64,000 bases of DNA, taken from NCBI GenBank assembly GCA_965212195.1, contig CBDBUW010000010.1:62001-126000 (forward strand). Reading direction: 5' to 3'. Of the stretch, positions 36,022 to 45,481 are shown in pieces. A model generated the notes under the pieces. That model did no database searches and had not been told where the DNA came from. It saw only the letters and a program-made list of their open reading frames with translations. Within the stretch, counting starts at the first letter, position 1; each line of letters begins with the position of its first letter. This DNA is from JAJCYK01 sp965212195. GTDB lineage: Bacteria; Bacteroidota; Bacteroidia; Cytophagales; Cyclobacteriaceae. A program made the translations under genes and the position numbers.

Positions 36022-38238
36022 TTATACAAACTTATAACCGTGTCGGCTTAAAGGTAAACTACGGATTCGATTACCTGATCCTGCAAATATAGCATTGGTC
36101 AAAGCCGGAGCGATCGGTGGCGTACCGGGTTCGCCCACTCCTCCGGGATATTCGTCCGATTCCAAGATATGGGTGATGATCTCCGGCATGGTGTTCATTT
36201 TTACCATTTGGTAATTAGGAAAGTTATTCTGCACGATCCTACCCTCTTTTACATGAACCTCACCATAAAGAGCAGCAGTGAGTCCATACACAATACCACT
36301 CTGCATTTGAGTTTCAATAATGCCGGGATTTACGGTACGGCCACAGTCGATCACACAGTAAACCCTTTCCAGTTTAATATTTTTCCCTTGTAAAGAGATC
36401 TCCGCTACTTCTCCCACAATAGAACCAAAGGATTCATGAAGAGCCATGCCCCGGAACTGTCCATCTGCTAATGGTTGAGACCATTTGCTGATCTCAGCGA
36501 GTTTATCCAACACCACCCGAAATCGGGGAGCGTCTGCCAACATTTCCCGTCTCAACTCGTAAGGATCTCTGTCAATGGCGTGCGCACATTCATCCAAAAA
36601 GCTTTCTGCAAAGAAAGCATTCTGGCTATGCCCCACGCTACGCCAGGTTCCTACGCGCATCGGCAGGTCCATGGTAGTAAGGTCGGTGTAGGAAGCGGTC
36701 ATTTTATAGGGCAAGTTGCGCAGTCCTTCGGTCGATGAAGGATCATCTTCATTCTTCATGGGCATCATTGGCACATTACGACCCAGCAACCCCGCCAGGG
36801 CCCCTTGCGTAGCCACTTTTTTCTTCCATCCATTTACCTCACCCTTACCCAGGCCGGCTTTTAAATTAGCTACTACCGCCGGTCTGTAAAAGTCATTTCG
36901 CATATCCTCTTCGCGGGTGTAAACTAATTGAATAGGCACACCAGGGAATTCCTTAGCCACTTTGGCGGCCTTTAAAACGAAATCTGTTTCCCCTCTGCGC
37001 CCAAATCCACCGCCCAGATAGGTAGTGTGACAGATGATCTTATCCTTCGCAATCCCCGCTCCTTCAGAAACCCCATTGAGGATAAAGGTACTGCTCTGGT
37101 TCCCGGTCCAGCACTCTGCCCTTTCTCCGTCTACCAGTACCGTACAGTTAAGCGGTTCCATGCAGGCATGGGCCAAATAAGGCACCTCATAAGAAGCTTC
37201 AATAATTTGTTCGGAGTCATCCAGCACAGTAGCAATATCTCCTTGTTCCTCCCAGACTTTAGAAGGTTCACCAGATAAAGAGGCTGTCAGGGTTTTTATG
37301 GCATCAACAGGAGCGGGATTGTTTTCTTGCACATTTAGTCGATCCGCCGCTTGACGAGCATGCCAGGTGGTTTCTGCCACCACCACTACACCTTCCTCGA
37401 TCTGTACCACCCCGGTAACTCCCGGCATACCTTCTATTTCGGACTTATTGTCAACAGAGGTAATGGTGCCTCCAACCTGCGACGGGTGCTTTATCACGGC
37501 ATATTTTAAGTTGTCCGGACGAACGTCCAAACCGAATATGGCGCTGCCATTAACCTTTTCCGGAACATCCAGGCGATCTACGGCTTTACCCACCAAGCGA
37601 AACTGAGACCGGTCCTTTAGAGGAGGGTTTTGTGGGGCCTTTTGTTGGGCGGCCTCAGAGGCCAGCTCCCCATAGCTTAATTTTTCCTGGCTATCCCGGT
37701 TTATAACAAAACCTTTATCTGCATAGCATTGAGCACTGCTAACACCCCATCGTTTGGCTGCCGCTGTCAACAGCATTTCTCTGGCCATGGCACCCACCAC
37801 CCGCAGATGATCATAAGCATCCCGCACACTGGTACTACCACCAGTTATAATGTTGGGAATAAAAGCGAAAACCTTTTGCATCATGGTCAACTTGCCGTCT
37901 ATGGCCCGAGGTTTTTCTGCTGCCATGAAAAGATTAGCGTAAGGGCCTTCAGGCTGAGGATGCACCACTTTTAACTGGTCCATTTCCACCTCTAATTCTT
38001 CAGCTATTAGCATAGGTAAAGCAGTGTATACTCCCTGTCCCATTTCAGTTCTTGCTACCGCCAGAGTTACTGTATTATCAGCGGCTATGCGCACGAAAGC
38101 ATTAAGAGATTCCCCCTCTCCCATACCAAGACCACTGTATTTGACAATTTTTTTATTCATATAAGTGAGCCCGCCCACTCCTACCAGCAAGCCTCCACCT
38201 ACTATACCTCCGGTTATAATAAATCCTCTTCTTTTCAT
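36022..38238 (-). CDS. Molybdenum hydroxylase large subunit (IorB-like), copy 1
   Basis: 738 residues. Twin-arginine signal MKRRGFIITGG. Two aldehyde oxidase/xanthine dehydrogenase Mo-cofactor regions: RIAADNTVTLAVARTEMGQGVYTALPMLIAEELE at the N-terminus, then GNQSSTFILNG, YLGGGFGRRGETDFVLKA, MRVGTWRSVGHSQNAFFAESFLDE and C-terminal GVGEPGTPPIAPALTNAI with the catalytic Glu. Membrane-export of the pair means oxidation of an N-heterocycle, aldehyde or similar in the periplasm, with electrons passed via the 2Fe-2S subunit to the respiratory chain. No cytochrome partner is adjacent. Its start overlaps the small subunit gene by 4 bp. Confidence 0.92.
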   Translation of the reverse strand: MKRRGFIITGGIVGGGLLVGVGGLTYMNKKIVKYSGLGMGEGESLNAFVRIAADNTVTLAVARTEMGQGVYTALPMLIAEELEVEMDQLKVVHPQPEGPYANLFMAAEKPRAIDGKLTMMQKVFAFIPNIITGGSTSVRDAYDHLRVVGAMAREMLLTAAAKRWGVSSAQCYADKGFVINRDSQEKLSYGELASEAAQQKAPQNPPLKDRSQFRLVGKAVDRLDVPEKVNGSAIFGLDVRPDNLKYAVIKHPSQVGGTITSVDNKSEIEGMPGVTGVVQIEEGVVVVAETTWHARQAADRLNVQENNPAPVDAIKTLTASLSGEPSKVWEEQGDIATVLDDSEQIIEASYEVPYLAHACMEPLNCTVLVDGERAECWTGNQSSTFILNGVSEGAGIAKDKIICHTTYLGGGFGRRGETDFVLKAAKVAKEFPGVPIQLVYTREEDMRNDFYRPAVVANLKAGLGKGEVNGWKKKVATQGALAGLLGRNVPMMPMKNEDDPSSTEGLRNLPYKMTASYTDLTTMDLPMRVGTWRSVGHSQNAFFAESFLDECAHAIDRDPYELRREMLADAPRFRVVLDKLAEISKWSQPLADGQFRGMALHESFGSIVGEVAEISLQGKNIKLERVYCVIDCGRTVNPGIIETQMQSGIVYGLTAALYGEVHVKEGRIVQNNFPNYQMVKMNTMPEIITHILESDEYPGGVGEPGTPPIAPALTNAIFAGSGNRIRSLPLSRHGYKFV

Positions 38239-38723
38239 GATTGATCTGCTTGGTCAGTAGTGATTTCAAGTGATTCCATTCTATACTTTGCCGCTGTTTT
38301 GATAGCCGCTCGCGCACGTTGGTAAGTACCACATCTGCAGATATTGGTGATCTTTTGGTCAATATCTTCATCGGTGGGCTCCGGATTTTCATGGAGTAAG
38401 GCCTCAACTGCTAAGATCATGCCTGACTGGCAATAGCCACATTGAGGCACTTGGTGCTCGATCCAGGCCTTTTGAACAGCGCTGAGATCTTCTCCGGCAA
38501 TACCCTCTATAGTTACAATATCTTTACCTTCAGCCGATGAAACCGGATACAGGCAACTTCGGGTAGGCTGACCGTCAACATGAACCGTACAGGCACCACA
38601 AGCGGCCACACCACAGCCATATTTGGTGCCGGTCATATTAAGGAGGTCCCTCAAAACCCAAAGCAGGGGCATTTGAGGGTCAGCGGTTACCTGATGCTCT
38701 TTTCCATTGATTTTTAATACCAT
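38235..38723 (-). CDS. 2Fe-2S small subunit (IorA-like), copy 1
   Basis: 162 residues with the plant-type cluster CGVAACGACTVHVDGQPTRSC near 42-62 and the second, helical cluster CGYCQSGMIL...CRCGTYQRAR near 102-142. No signal peptide; it is carried across with the Tat-signal large subunit in known systems. Length and motifs match the isoquinoline 1-oxidoreductase / aldehyde dehydrogenase small subunits. First gene of a two-gene operon with 4-bp overlap (ATGA). Confidence 0.93.
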   Translation of the reverse strand: MVLKINGKEHQVTADPQMPLLWVLRDLLNMTGTKYGCGVAACGACTVHVDGQPTRSCLYPVSSAEGKDIVTIEGIAGEDLSAVQKAWIEHQVPQCGYCQSGMILAVEALLHENPEPTDEDIDQKITNICRCGTYQRARAAIKTAAKYRMESLEITTDQADQS

Positions 38724-38745
38724 GTCATTTCGATTAGATTCTTAT

Positions 38746-38776
38746 TGAAATTAAACTTTTCATCACTACTATCAAA
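38746..38776 (-). promoter_or_regulatory. Candidate promoter of the first IorAB operon
   Basis: On the minus strand TTTG, a 19-bp spacer and TAATTTCA, 22 bp before the start codon. The -7 element matches TAnnTTTG at six of the eight positions, counting the two unspecified ones. Confidence 0.4.
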
Positions 38777-38802
38777 CACAGGGAGCCTCAGACTATGAAT
38801 AT

Positions 38803-39354
38803 TCATATTTCATCTTCAAAAGTTTTGAACATGGGGATCACTTGTAGCACAATTCCGTTTTCCATAATGTGGTCTACCTGTTCGCCTGCGGTATATCCGC
38901 AGGCCTCGTATAACCTTTTACCGGGCAGTGTAGCACCCAACTCTAGTTTTTTAAAACCGGCGTCACGAGCACATTGTTCACAATGATCCAGCAATAATTT
39001 ACCCAGGCCTTGACGAGCAAAATCTGGATGCACAAAGAAAGCACGGATCTTGGCAGCTTCCATAGCCGGATCCAAACGTCTTGGATCGCGATCCGCTAAC
39101 TGATCGTTACCAAATAAAGTAGCCCTGAAACTCCAACCCCCGCAAGCCACCATTCGACCTGTGTTGGTTGTTTCCACAACGAAATAGGTTTGATCATTAA
39201 TAAGTTGGGTATCTACACCAAAAACTCCCATTAAGGCGGCTTCCACTTGCTCATAAGTGTAGTCACCCTTACTTAGCCTGTGTGCGGAAAGGCTTATGAG
39301 CTCTCGTAAGGACTCGATATCGGACTCCTCAGCCGCTCTTATCAGGTATTGCAT
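38803..39354 (-). CDS. GNAT family N-acetyltransferase
   Basis: 183 residues. The GNAT core is visible: IRAAEESDIESLRELI (strand 1, helix 1), AFFVHPDFARQGLGKLLLDHCEQCARDAG, the acetyl-CoA pyrophosphate loop being RQGLGK, and LGATLPGKRLYEACGYTAG near the end. Acts on an amino group of an unknown small molecule or protein. Between the IorAB pair and the protease gene, 18 bp after the protease start codon, so possibly co-transcribed with neither by clear evidence. Confidence 0.9.
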   Translation of the reverse strand: MQYLIRAAEESDIESLRELISLSAHRLSKGDYTYEQVEAALMGVFGVDTQLINDQTYFVVETTNTGRMVACGGWSFRATLFGNDQLADRDPRRLDPAMEAAKIRAFFVHPDFARQGLGKLLLDHCEQCARDAGFKKLELGATLPGKRLYEACGYTAGEQVDHIMENGIVLQVIPMFKTFEDEI

Positions 39355-39372
39355 ACTTTGACTTTTTTAAGG

Positions 39373-41838
39373 TCAATGTACAAAATCACATAGTGTACTG
39401 CCAATGGGTGAACCATCGGGCATAGGTATAGATTTGGGCTTGTCAATGGCACCGGGGTGCTCCCGCCATAGTTTCAAACGATCCAAAGCGTATGCCAAAT
39501 GCGCTTTCTGAGTCCTGTCTTTAGCCTTAAGATGAGCATTGGATATCCAGGATTGCAAAGAACCCAGCTCCTGAGAGGTAATGGCCCTGGCCTGTACGGA
39601 GGTGGATTCATCTACTGCCAGCTGCAACATCCTTTCCAGACATAGTTGCGATACCAATCTGGAGATGGCCTTATGATACGGGTCCCCATACTCCTTTTTC
39701 CAGGTATCTTTTATCAAGGCCGCAAGTACCTCCTGCAGCCCCGGTAATGTTTCGTCATAAGATGCTTGTTCAGCCAGTCGGGTAGCCCGCTGACCATTAA
39801 GTAAAATGTCCAAATTGGTCCCCGCTAAGCTTTCCGCAGCAGCCATAGGATCGAAGGTAACCCCGGTGCGGGATTGAAAACTCTCCCTTCCCCTGTGATG
39901 GGCCGGAGGTTTGGGGGGAAGTAACGATCGAATGTGCTGTGGAATAGCCAACAATTGTGGTTCCAAGGTTTTCAATACCAAACCCATAGCCCTTTGCTGA
40001 TCAGCGGCTGAAACCGGCTTCCAGATCTCCTGATCATCACCTCGGTGCGCATAGTTATAATAAACTCCCCCGATTGATTTAATGACTGCTTCCGTTTGAT
40101 ACCGGTGCATAAGATAAACCGGGACCAGCACTTCTTCCAAGGTTGACCAGGAGGCTCCCATGGGAATATTGGCCACTCCGAAACGGCTTAGGGCATGATC
40201 CCGCAAACTTAACATGCGTTCCAATTCCTCAATGGAATCATCATGGTTATCCCATAAGTGAGCCTGAGGATGGGCGCTTCCATGGGGCCGGGAATCGCGA
40301 TCTGTGATATAGTGTAAACCGGCGGCAATATTCCCCTTTATTATTTGTTGAAGTTCCATCTTAAGATCTGTTCCCGGAGGAAAATCCTGATATCCATACA
40401 TTACTGTGCGGATATCCCAGGCTCCAATCTTTTGATCGTATGCTTGGGAGAAATCCACTTTTCCTTCTTTCAGTGTGATCAATGGATGCGGATAGTCCAT
40501 CACTGAAGCCCTTTGATTGGTGCTAGCTGCGAAATTGTGGTTTAATCCCAAAGTATGTCCCACCTCATGAGCGGATAACTGTCGTAAACGAGCTAGAGCC
40601 ATGCCCAACAAATCTTGGTTTACTGGCTGCCCCTCCCGGTAAGCTTCCACTAATCCCTGAGCTATAAGAAAATCCTGTCGTACCCTTAAAGATCCTAAAC
40701 TGACGTGCCCTTTTATGATCTCACCAGTACGGGGATCCGAGACCGTGTTGCCATATGACCAGCCCCTGGTGCTGCGATGAACCCACTGAATTACATTATA
40801 GCGGACATCCAGTGGGTCAGCATCTTCAGGTAACACTTTCACCTGAAATGCATCTTGGTACCCAATGGCCTCAAACGCTTGATTCCACCAGGAGGCCCCT
40901 TCTATGAGGGCGGAACGAATGGGCTCGGGTGCCCCCGCATCCACATAGTATACAATGGGCTTAACAGCTTCGCTGACTGCTGCTTGAGGGTCTTTCTTCT
41001 GCAACCGGTGGCGCTGAATAAAACGTTTTACCAGGGGTTGATCAATAGGGGTTGCATAGTCTTGATAGCTAATCCCAAAAAAGCCACTACGTGGATCTAA
41101 GGGACGCTTTTCATATTCATCATCCGGCAGGGCCACAAAACTATGATGTTGTCGAACCGTAATCGATTCACCACTGGGAGTTACAGATTTCGTCCAAGGG
41201 GCAACCTTTTCCTTGTCACCCAGGACAAATGTTAATATGGCTTCAAATTCACTGTTCTGCGGAAAACTCCTGGTACGTTCTAAGTAAAGAGCACTTTTTG
41301 AAGTATCCATTGAGTAGGCTCCTTGCCCTTTTTGTTTTAAACGCAATGCCACCTGACTGGCATCGCGCAATATGAAATCAGTGGCATCCACTAATAGCTG
41401 TCCCTCCTCTTCCATTCGTATGTTAAATCCTCCAATCACCGATTGGGCAAAAGCTTCGCGCACCGACTTCTGTTCAGCCTGGTTGTCGCTTTCCGCTCTA
41501 AAACCGTAATTGACCTGAACTAACAGAATCTTGGGACCACTGCGTACAAATTTCACTATTTTTTCACTGCCCAATAGTCCCCGGTCCAGTCCGATATCAT
41601 TGGACCCCACACCTGCCGCCAATCCGGGTATATAGAGAAACTCCTGGTCTAAATTAGAAATCTTCAACCAGATCTTTCCCTGCTTAGCATCCCAATAGAA
41701 ATCGAAATATCCTTCATAGGATTTCATTTCTTTGGTAAAGTCCGTGATAGTTTCCTGGGTAGCGGTTTGAATTTGACTGGGCGCAGTACAGCCCATAAGC
41801 CCTGTCCCCAGCAACAGGATCAACATTAGTAGTTTCAT
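39373..41838 (-). CDS. Zinc metalloprotease lipoprotein (DUF5117/DUF5118-type)
   Basis: 821 residues from MKLLMLILLL; the Met four codons upstream is also in frame but the signal peptide with lipobox LMGCTA fits this start. An N-terminal beta region (DUF5118/5117-like) leads to the metzincin site LSAHEVGHTLGLNHNF near residue 395, i.e. HExxHxxGLxH with a third His ligand, followed by SVMDYP (Met-turn). C-terminal helical domain to residue 821. Homologs are abundant in Bacteroidota as exported proteases; substrate unknown. It ends 18 bp from the GNAT gene. Confidence 0.9.
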   Translation of the reverse strand: MKLLMLILLLGTGLMGCTAPSQIQTATQETITDFTKEMKSYEGYFDFYWDAKQGKIWLKISNLDQEFLYIPGLAAGVGSNDIGLDRGLLGSEKIVKFVRSGPKILLVQVNYGFRAESDNQAEQKSVREAFAQSVIGGFNIRMEEEGQLLVDATDFILRDASQVALRLKQKGQGAYSMDTSKSALYLERTRSFPQNSEFEAILTFVLGDKEKVAPWTKSVTPSGESITVRQHHSFVALPDDEYEKRPLDPRSGFFGISYQDYATPIDQPLVKRFIQRHRLQKKDPQAAVSEAVKPIVYYVDAGAPEPIRSALIEGASWWNQAFEAIGYQDAFQVKVLPEDADPLDVRYNVIQWVHRSTRGWSYGNTVSDPRTGEIIKGHVSLGSLRVRQDFLIAQGLVEAYREGQPVNQDLLGMALARLRQLSAHEVGHTLGLNHNFAASTNQRASVMDYPHPLITLKEGKVDFSQAYDQKIGAWDIRTVMYGYQDFPPGTDLKMELQQIIKGNIAAGLHYITDRDSRPHGSAHPQAHLWDNHDDSIEELERMLSLRDHALSRFGVANIPMGASWSTLEEVLVPVYLMHRYQTEAVIKSIGGVYYNYAHRGDDQEIWKPVSAADQQRAMGLVLKTLEPQLLAIPQHIRSLLPPKPPAHHRGRESFQSRTGVTFDPMAAAESLAGTNLDILLNGQRATRLAEQASYDETLPGLQEVLAALIKDTWKKEYGDPYHKAISRLVSQLCLERMLQLAVDESTSVQARAITSQELGSLQSWISNAHLKAKDRTQKAHLAYALDRLKLWREHPGAIDKPKSIPMPDGSPIGSTLCDFVH

Positions 41839-41892
41839 ATTCGCAAACAATTTCCGGAAAAATACGAAACTTTTTGAAAGGGCCTAATCTCG

Positions 41893-42939
41893 CTATATCA
41901 AGGCTTTCTCGTGCTCTAACAACCACTTTTTACGTGACAACCCACCAGCAAACCCTCTCAAACTCCCATCTGAGCCGATCACCCGGTGACACGGTACTAC
42001 AATGGCTATAGAGTTTTGACCATTAGCCGCGGCCACTGCACGTACCGCTGTTGGTCGACCTATGGCCAGGGCCTGTTGTCCGTAAGTTCTAGTTTCTCCA
42101 TAAGGGATGACCTGTAGCTCACTCCAGACCATTTTTTGAAACTCTGTGCCTTGAAAACGCAGTTTGACGGTGAATTTTTTCAGCCTTCCAGCGAAATAAT
42201 TTCGCAGCTGGTGTTCGATTAATTGTAGGTGTTGGTTGGTTCCAGGCAAGATCACTCCTCCTAAGCTTTTTTGTAAGGCCACCAGCTTTTGATCTATGTC
42301 TTTTCGATCTGTAAAGTCCAATAAACAAAGACCCTGTTCATCGGCACAGGCAAACATTGGTCCCAGTGGTGTGGTAAACCTGATCTGGTGTATTGCGGTA
42401 ACTTGATCTTTAGTTGAGGGAGATTTGCCAAATACTTTCTGGTAGCCCTGATTGAATCCGCTTAAGGAGTCAAATCCATGATCGTAGGCGGTATGGGTGA
42501 CCGTGTTACCCTGTAACAAACTGGTGCGGGCAGTAGCTATTCGCAGCTTGCGTTGATATGCTTGAAAAGTTATACCGTAATTTTGTTTGAACCAGCGCCT
42601 TACCATATTAGGTTCCAACCCGTTATCCCTTAAGTCCTTGTCTTTGACTTTAATATGGGGATGGGCCTGAACACTTTGCAGCAATCCCGCTATTTTGGCA
42701 GGTACCTTTCCGGATTGCTCCATAGGCCGGCACACTTTGCAAGGTCTGTATCCTTGCTGCATTGCTTCATCAATAGAATTGAAAAATTCTACATTTTCTC
42801 GGTTAGGCTTGCGGGCCGAGCAAACCGGCCGGCAAAAGATACCGGTAGTTTTGACGGCAGTAATGAACAAGCCTTCATAGGTAGGATCTTTTCTTAAAAT
42901 GGCCTGATACTTTTCATTGAAGGTCAATGTCATTGTCAT
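41893..42939 (-). CDS. ada: Bifunctional DNA alkylation repair / regulator Ada
   Basis: 348 residues. Residues 1-75: zinc domain with Cys36, Cys40, Cys67 and Cys70 (FCRPVCSARKP, YRPCKVCRPM), where the first Cys takes methyl groups from phosphotriesters. ~80-185: AraC HTH (LRIATARTSLLQG, AYDHGFDSLSGFNQGYQK). ~190-348: O6-alkylguanine transferase with active Cys317 in IVVPCHRVIGSDGSLRG. E. coli Ada is 354 residues with the same layout. Self-methylation turns it into an activator of repair genes; no other alkylation-repair gene is adjacent. Start M1 or M3. Confidence 0.95.
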   Translation of the reverse strand: MTMTLTFNEKYQAILRKDPTYEGLFITAVKTTGIFCRPVCSARKPNRENVEFFNSIDEAMQQGYRPCKVCRPMEQSGKVPAKIAGLLQSVQAHPHIKVKDKDLRDNGLEPNMVRRWFKQNYGITFQAYQRKLRIATARTSLLQGNTVTHTAYDHGFDSLSGFNQGYQKVFGKSPSTKDQVTAIHQIRFTTPLGPMFACADEQGLCLLDFTDRKDIDQKLVALQKSLGGVILPGTNQHLQLIEHQLRNYFAGRLKKFTVKLRFQGTEFQKMVWSELQVIPYGETRTYGQQALAIGRPTAVRAVAAANGQNSIAIVVPCHRVIGSDGSLRGFAGGLSRKKWLLEHEKALI

Positions 42940-43042
42940 TTAAGTTATGCTGTTGTCAATTGTAATGCTGGTGTCTCAAACTTAACTATTGGCTAAGACC
43001 CCTGCTACCGAAAAATTAACATGCAATTTTATAGGTTGATTA

Positions 43043-43804
43043 TCAGATGATTATCTTGAAATATTTCTTTAAAATATCCGCCTCCATTTCTCTATCATGA
43101 ATTTCATTGATTTCCTTTTGCGATCCTATACTCCTGGTAAAGGTGCTGTTCAATAAAGAATCTCTTCCTTGGCTAGTGGCCACCGTACAGATCTTATTTT
43201 TAACAAAATGAGAGTTAGGGTCTCGTTGCTTTAAACTACATTCTGTCTGAAAATTTCGAATATCCTGAGGTTCCAGATCAAACTGGTACATCGGTTTAAA
43301 TGCGCTCTCTTCCCTATCTTGTTTCAACAGGTGGAACTTTTGGTTCCGGGTTGCCTTGATCTGGTAAACGCCTCCGGGATCAATTTGATAATTATGATCA
43401 TTTAGTAATAGTGGGTGCACAAAGGATCTACCACCAAAGCCCACATCTACCAGCCACGTGCCATTTACCTGGATGGCCATATGATCAAACTGTGGTCCCC
43501 ATTGTTCATCATCTCCATAAACCTGGGCAGCAATAAAATTTACCTGAAATCCCAGCTCCCGCAACATACTTCCGAATAAATGGTTTAGTTCATAGCAAAA
43601 TCCGCCTCGGCCGGATTGAACTACTTTGTGGTACAAATCCTGCAGATTAAGCGACAATGGCCGGCCTAAATGAATGTCCAAGTCCTCAAAGGGTACTGAC
43701 ATCAAATGAGCTTGGTGCAAAGCTTTTAAACAATCCGATGAGTTGTGTAATGCTCCGGCATAACAGATCCGTTGGGTATATTTTTCCACCCAACCCCTAT
43801 TCAT
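43043..43804 (-). CDS. Arylamine N-acetyltransferase
   Basis: 253 residues, typical NAT length (about 250-280). Catalytic triad: Cys70 in SGRGGFCYELN, His108 in GPQFDHMAIQV and Asp120 in TWLVDVGFGG. N-terminal helices include PFEDLDIHLGRPLSL as in the family. Transfers acetyl from acetyl-CoA to arylamines or hydrazines; bacterial NATs can also act in lipid or antibiotic metabolism. Its first four bases overlap the end of the amidohydrolase gene (ATGA), so both are translated from one message. Confidence 0.93.
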   Translation of the reverse strand: MNRGWVEKYTQRICYAGALHNSSDCLKALHQAHLMSVPFEDLDIHLGRPLSLNLQDLYHKVVQSGRGGFCYELNHLFGSMLRELGFQVNFIAAQVYGDDEQWGPQFDHMAIQVNGTWLVDVGFGGRSFVHPLLLNDHNYQIDPGGVYQIKATRNQKFHLLKQDREESAFKPMYQFDLEPQDIRNFQTECSLKQRDPNSHFVKNKICTVATSQGRDSLLNSTFTRSIGSQKEINEIHDREMEADILKKYFKIII

Positions 43805-45453
43805 GGTGTAGCCTGATAGCCTGGGCCTCTAACAAATCGACCGGACATGGTTCCCGTAGGTTCTCCCTGTGATAATACTTGTTGGCCATTAACCCATACA
43901 TGAATTACACCTTCCGCGTATTGATGCGGCTCTTCAAAGGTAGCTTTATCCTTGACCTTTTGAGGGTCAAAAACTAGCAGGTCTGCATAATACCCGACCT
44001 TCAACCTACCCCTACCTTGGAGTTTTAAATTTTCTGCAGGCAACGAGGTAAGCTTGCGTATACCTTCTTGTAAGGTGATGACTCCCTCATCACGAGCAAA
44101 TTTTCCTAAAACACGTATAAAAGAACCATAGGCCCTGGGGTGCGTACTTTGCTTTAGAAATACCCCTTCATTGCTGTAACTTCCGGCATCGGAGCAGAAA
44201 CTTACCCATGGAATGGCAACTTTTTTACTAATATTTTCATCGGACATAGAAAAATAAACCACCTGGATCCGGCTATCGTCCTCCACAATTAGATCGATCA
44301 TAGCTTCTGCCGGGGTCTTATCAAGCGCTGCAGCTACCTCATCCAGGCGCATACCTATGTATTTCCGAAGTGCCGGATTTTTGAACCCAACCAACAAAAT
44401 TCGATCAGGGCTATGTTCAAATTTGATTTCTGATAGGATACGAGCGCGTAGATCCGGATTGGATAAACGCTTAATGGTAGCTTTTACCCCTTCTTCCCGT
44501 ACCCAATCCGGGAGCTGTACATGCAATCCCGTAGAACTGGCCGGATAAGTGTAGATGTCAGCAGTGATGGGCAGGCCTACCTTGCGGGCGCTATCAATCT
44601 TGGCAATACCCAGGTCCAATAAATGCCAATTGTCTTTGCCGGAAGCTTTAAGGTGATAAACTTCAGCAGCAATATCAGCTTCTTTACTAATAGTGATTAG
44701 CTCGTCCAGCGCCTCCAGCAATTCACTTCCTTCGTTTCGGATATGGCTGATATACATACCTTGGTACTTGGAGGCTGCTTTACTAAGGGCCACCAGCTCC
44801 TCGGTATCGGCATAACCGCTGGGCGCGTACAACAACGAAGAGCTTACACCCACGGCTCCTTCCAACATTGCTTGCTCTACCAGATCTTGCATTTGTTTGA
44901 TCTCCTCTGGAGTTGCAGGTCGATTTTCATAACCAATTACATACTGCCGCAGCGTACCATTGCCCACAAAAGAAGCGATATTGGTGGCCACGCCCTGGTC
45001 TTCCAGATGCTGTAAGTATTCCCCCAGGGTATTCCAGGGTATTGGGTACTTGATATCCTGCTGGTTAGCGAGACGCTCCTGCTTCATAGCTGGAGTCATA
45101 GGTCCCATTGAGCTGCCTTCTCCTAAGACTTCCAAAGTGACGCCCTGCCGGAGATCGCTCTGAGATCGACCATCTTCAATAAGGCTTACATTAGCCCAGC
45201 TTAACATATTGATAAACCCCGGTGCAGCTGCCAATCCTTCCACATCAATTTCCTCCTGAGCCCTATATCCTGATAGGTCACCAATCTCCGCTATGGTATC
45301 TCCCTGGATAGCAATATCCCCGGAGAAAGGTTCACTCCCCGAGCCGTCATAAATCAAAGCATTCCTTATGATAAGGGAGTAGGGCTGCTGCTGTGAGCAA
45401 CTCCCCACCAACAATGTGACGAGCAGAATAGTTAAGGATCGATATCCTGGCAT
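43801..45453 (-). CDS. N-acyl-D-amino-acid deacylase-like lipoprotein lacking usual metal ligands
   Basis: 550 residues. Lipobox LLVGSCS (Cys ~19). Amidohydrolase with the D-aminoacylase layout: RNALIYDGSGSEPFSGDIAI, AAPGFINMLSW, ISHIRNEG, VYHLKASGKD, SFCSDAGS and the C-terminal GRGRLKVGYYADLLVFDP. In D-aminoacylase the N-terminal GFIDxHxH supplies two His and a later Cys bridges zinc; here the HxH is Leu-x-Trp and the GNCG-like segment reads LGEGSSMG. The two later His and the Asp remain. Either a one-metal variant with a changed first shell or an altered activity. Overlaps NAT. Confidence 0.8.
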   Translation of the reverse strand: MPGYRSLTILLVTLLVGSCSQQQPYSLIIRNALIYDGSGSEPFSGDIAIQGDTIAEIGDLSGYRAQEEIDVEGLAAAPGFINMLSWANVSLIEDGRSQSDLRQGVTLEVLGEGSSMGPMTPAMKQERLANQQDIKYPIPWNTLGEYLQHLEDQGVATNIASFVGNGTLRQYVIGYENRPATPEEIKQMQDLVEQAMLEGAVGVSSSLLYAPSGYADTEELVALSKAASKYQGMYISHIRNEGSELLEALDELITISKEADIAAEVYHLKASGKDNWHLLDLGIAKIDSARKVGLPITADIYTYPASSTGLHVQLPDWVREEGVKATIKRLSNPDLRARILSEIKFEHSPDRILLVGFKNPALRKYIGMRLDEVAAALDKTPAEAMIDLIVEDDSRIQVVYFSMSDENISKKVAIPWVSFCSDAGSYSNEGVFLKQSTHPRAYGSFIRVLGKFARDEGVITLQEGIRKLTSLPAENLKLQGRGRLKVGYYADLLVFDPQKVKDKATFEEPHQYAEGVIHVWVNGQQVLSQGEPTGTMSGRFVRGPGYQATP

Positions 45454-45481
45454 TTTATGGATTACTTTGAATCTGAAAAGA

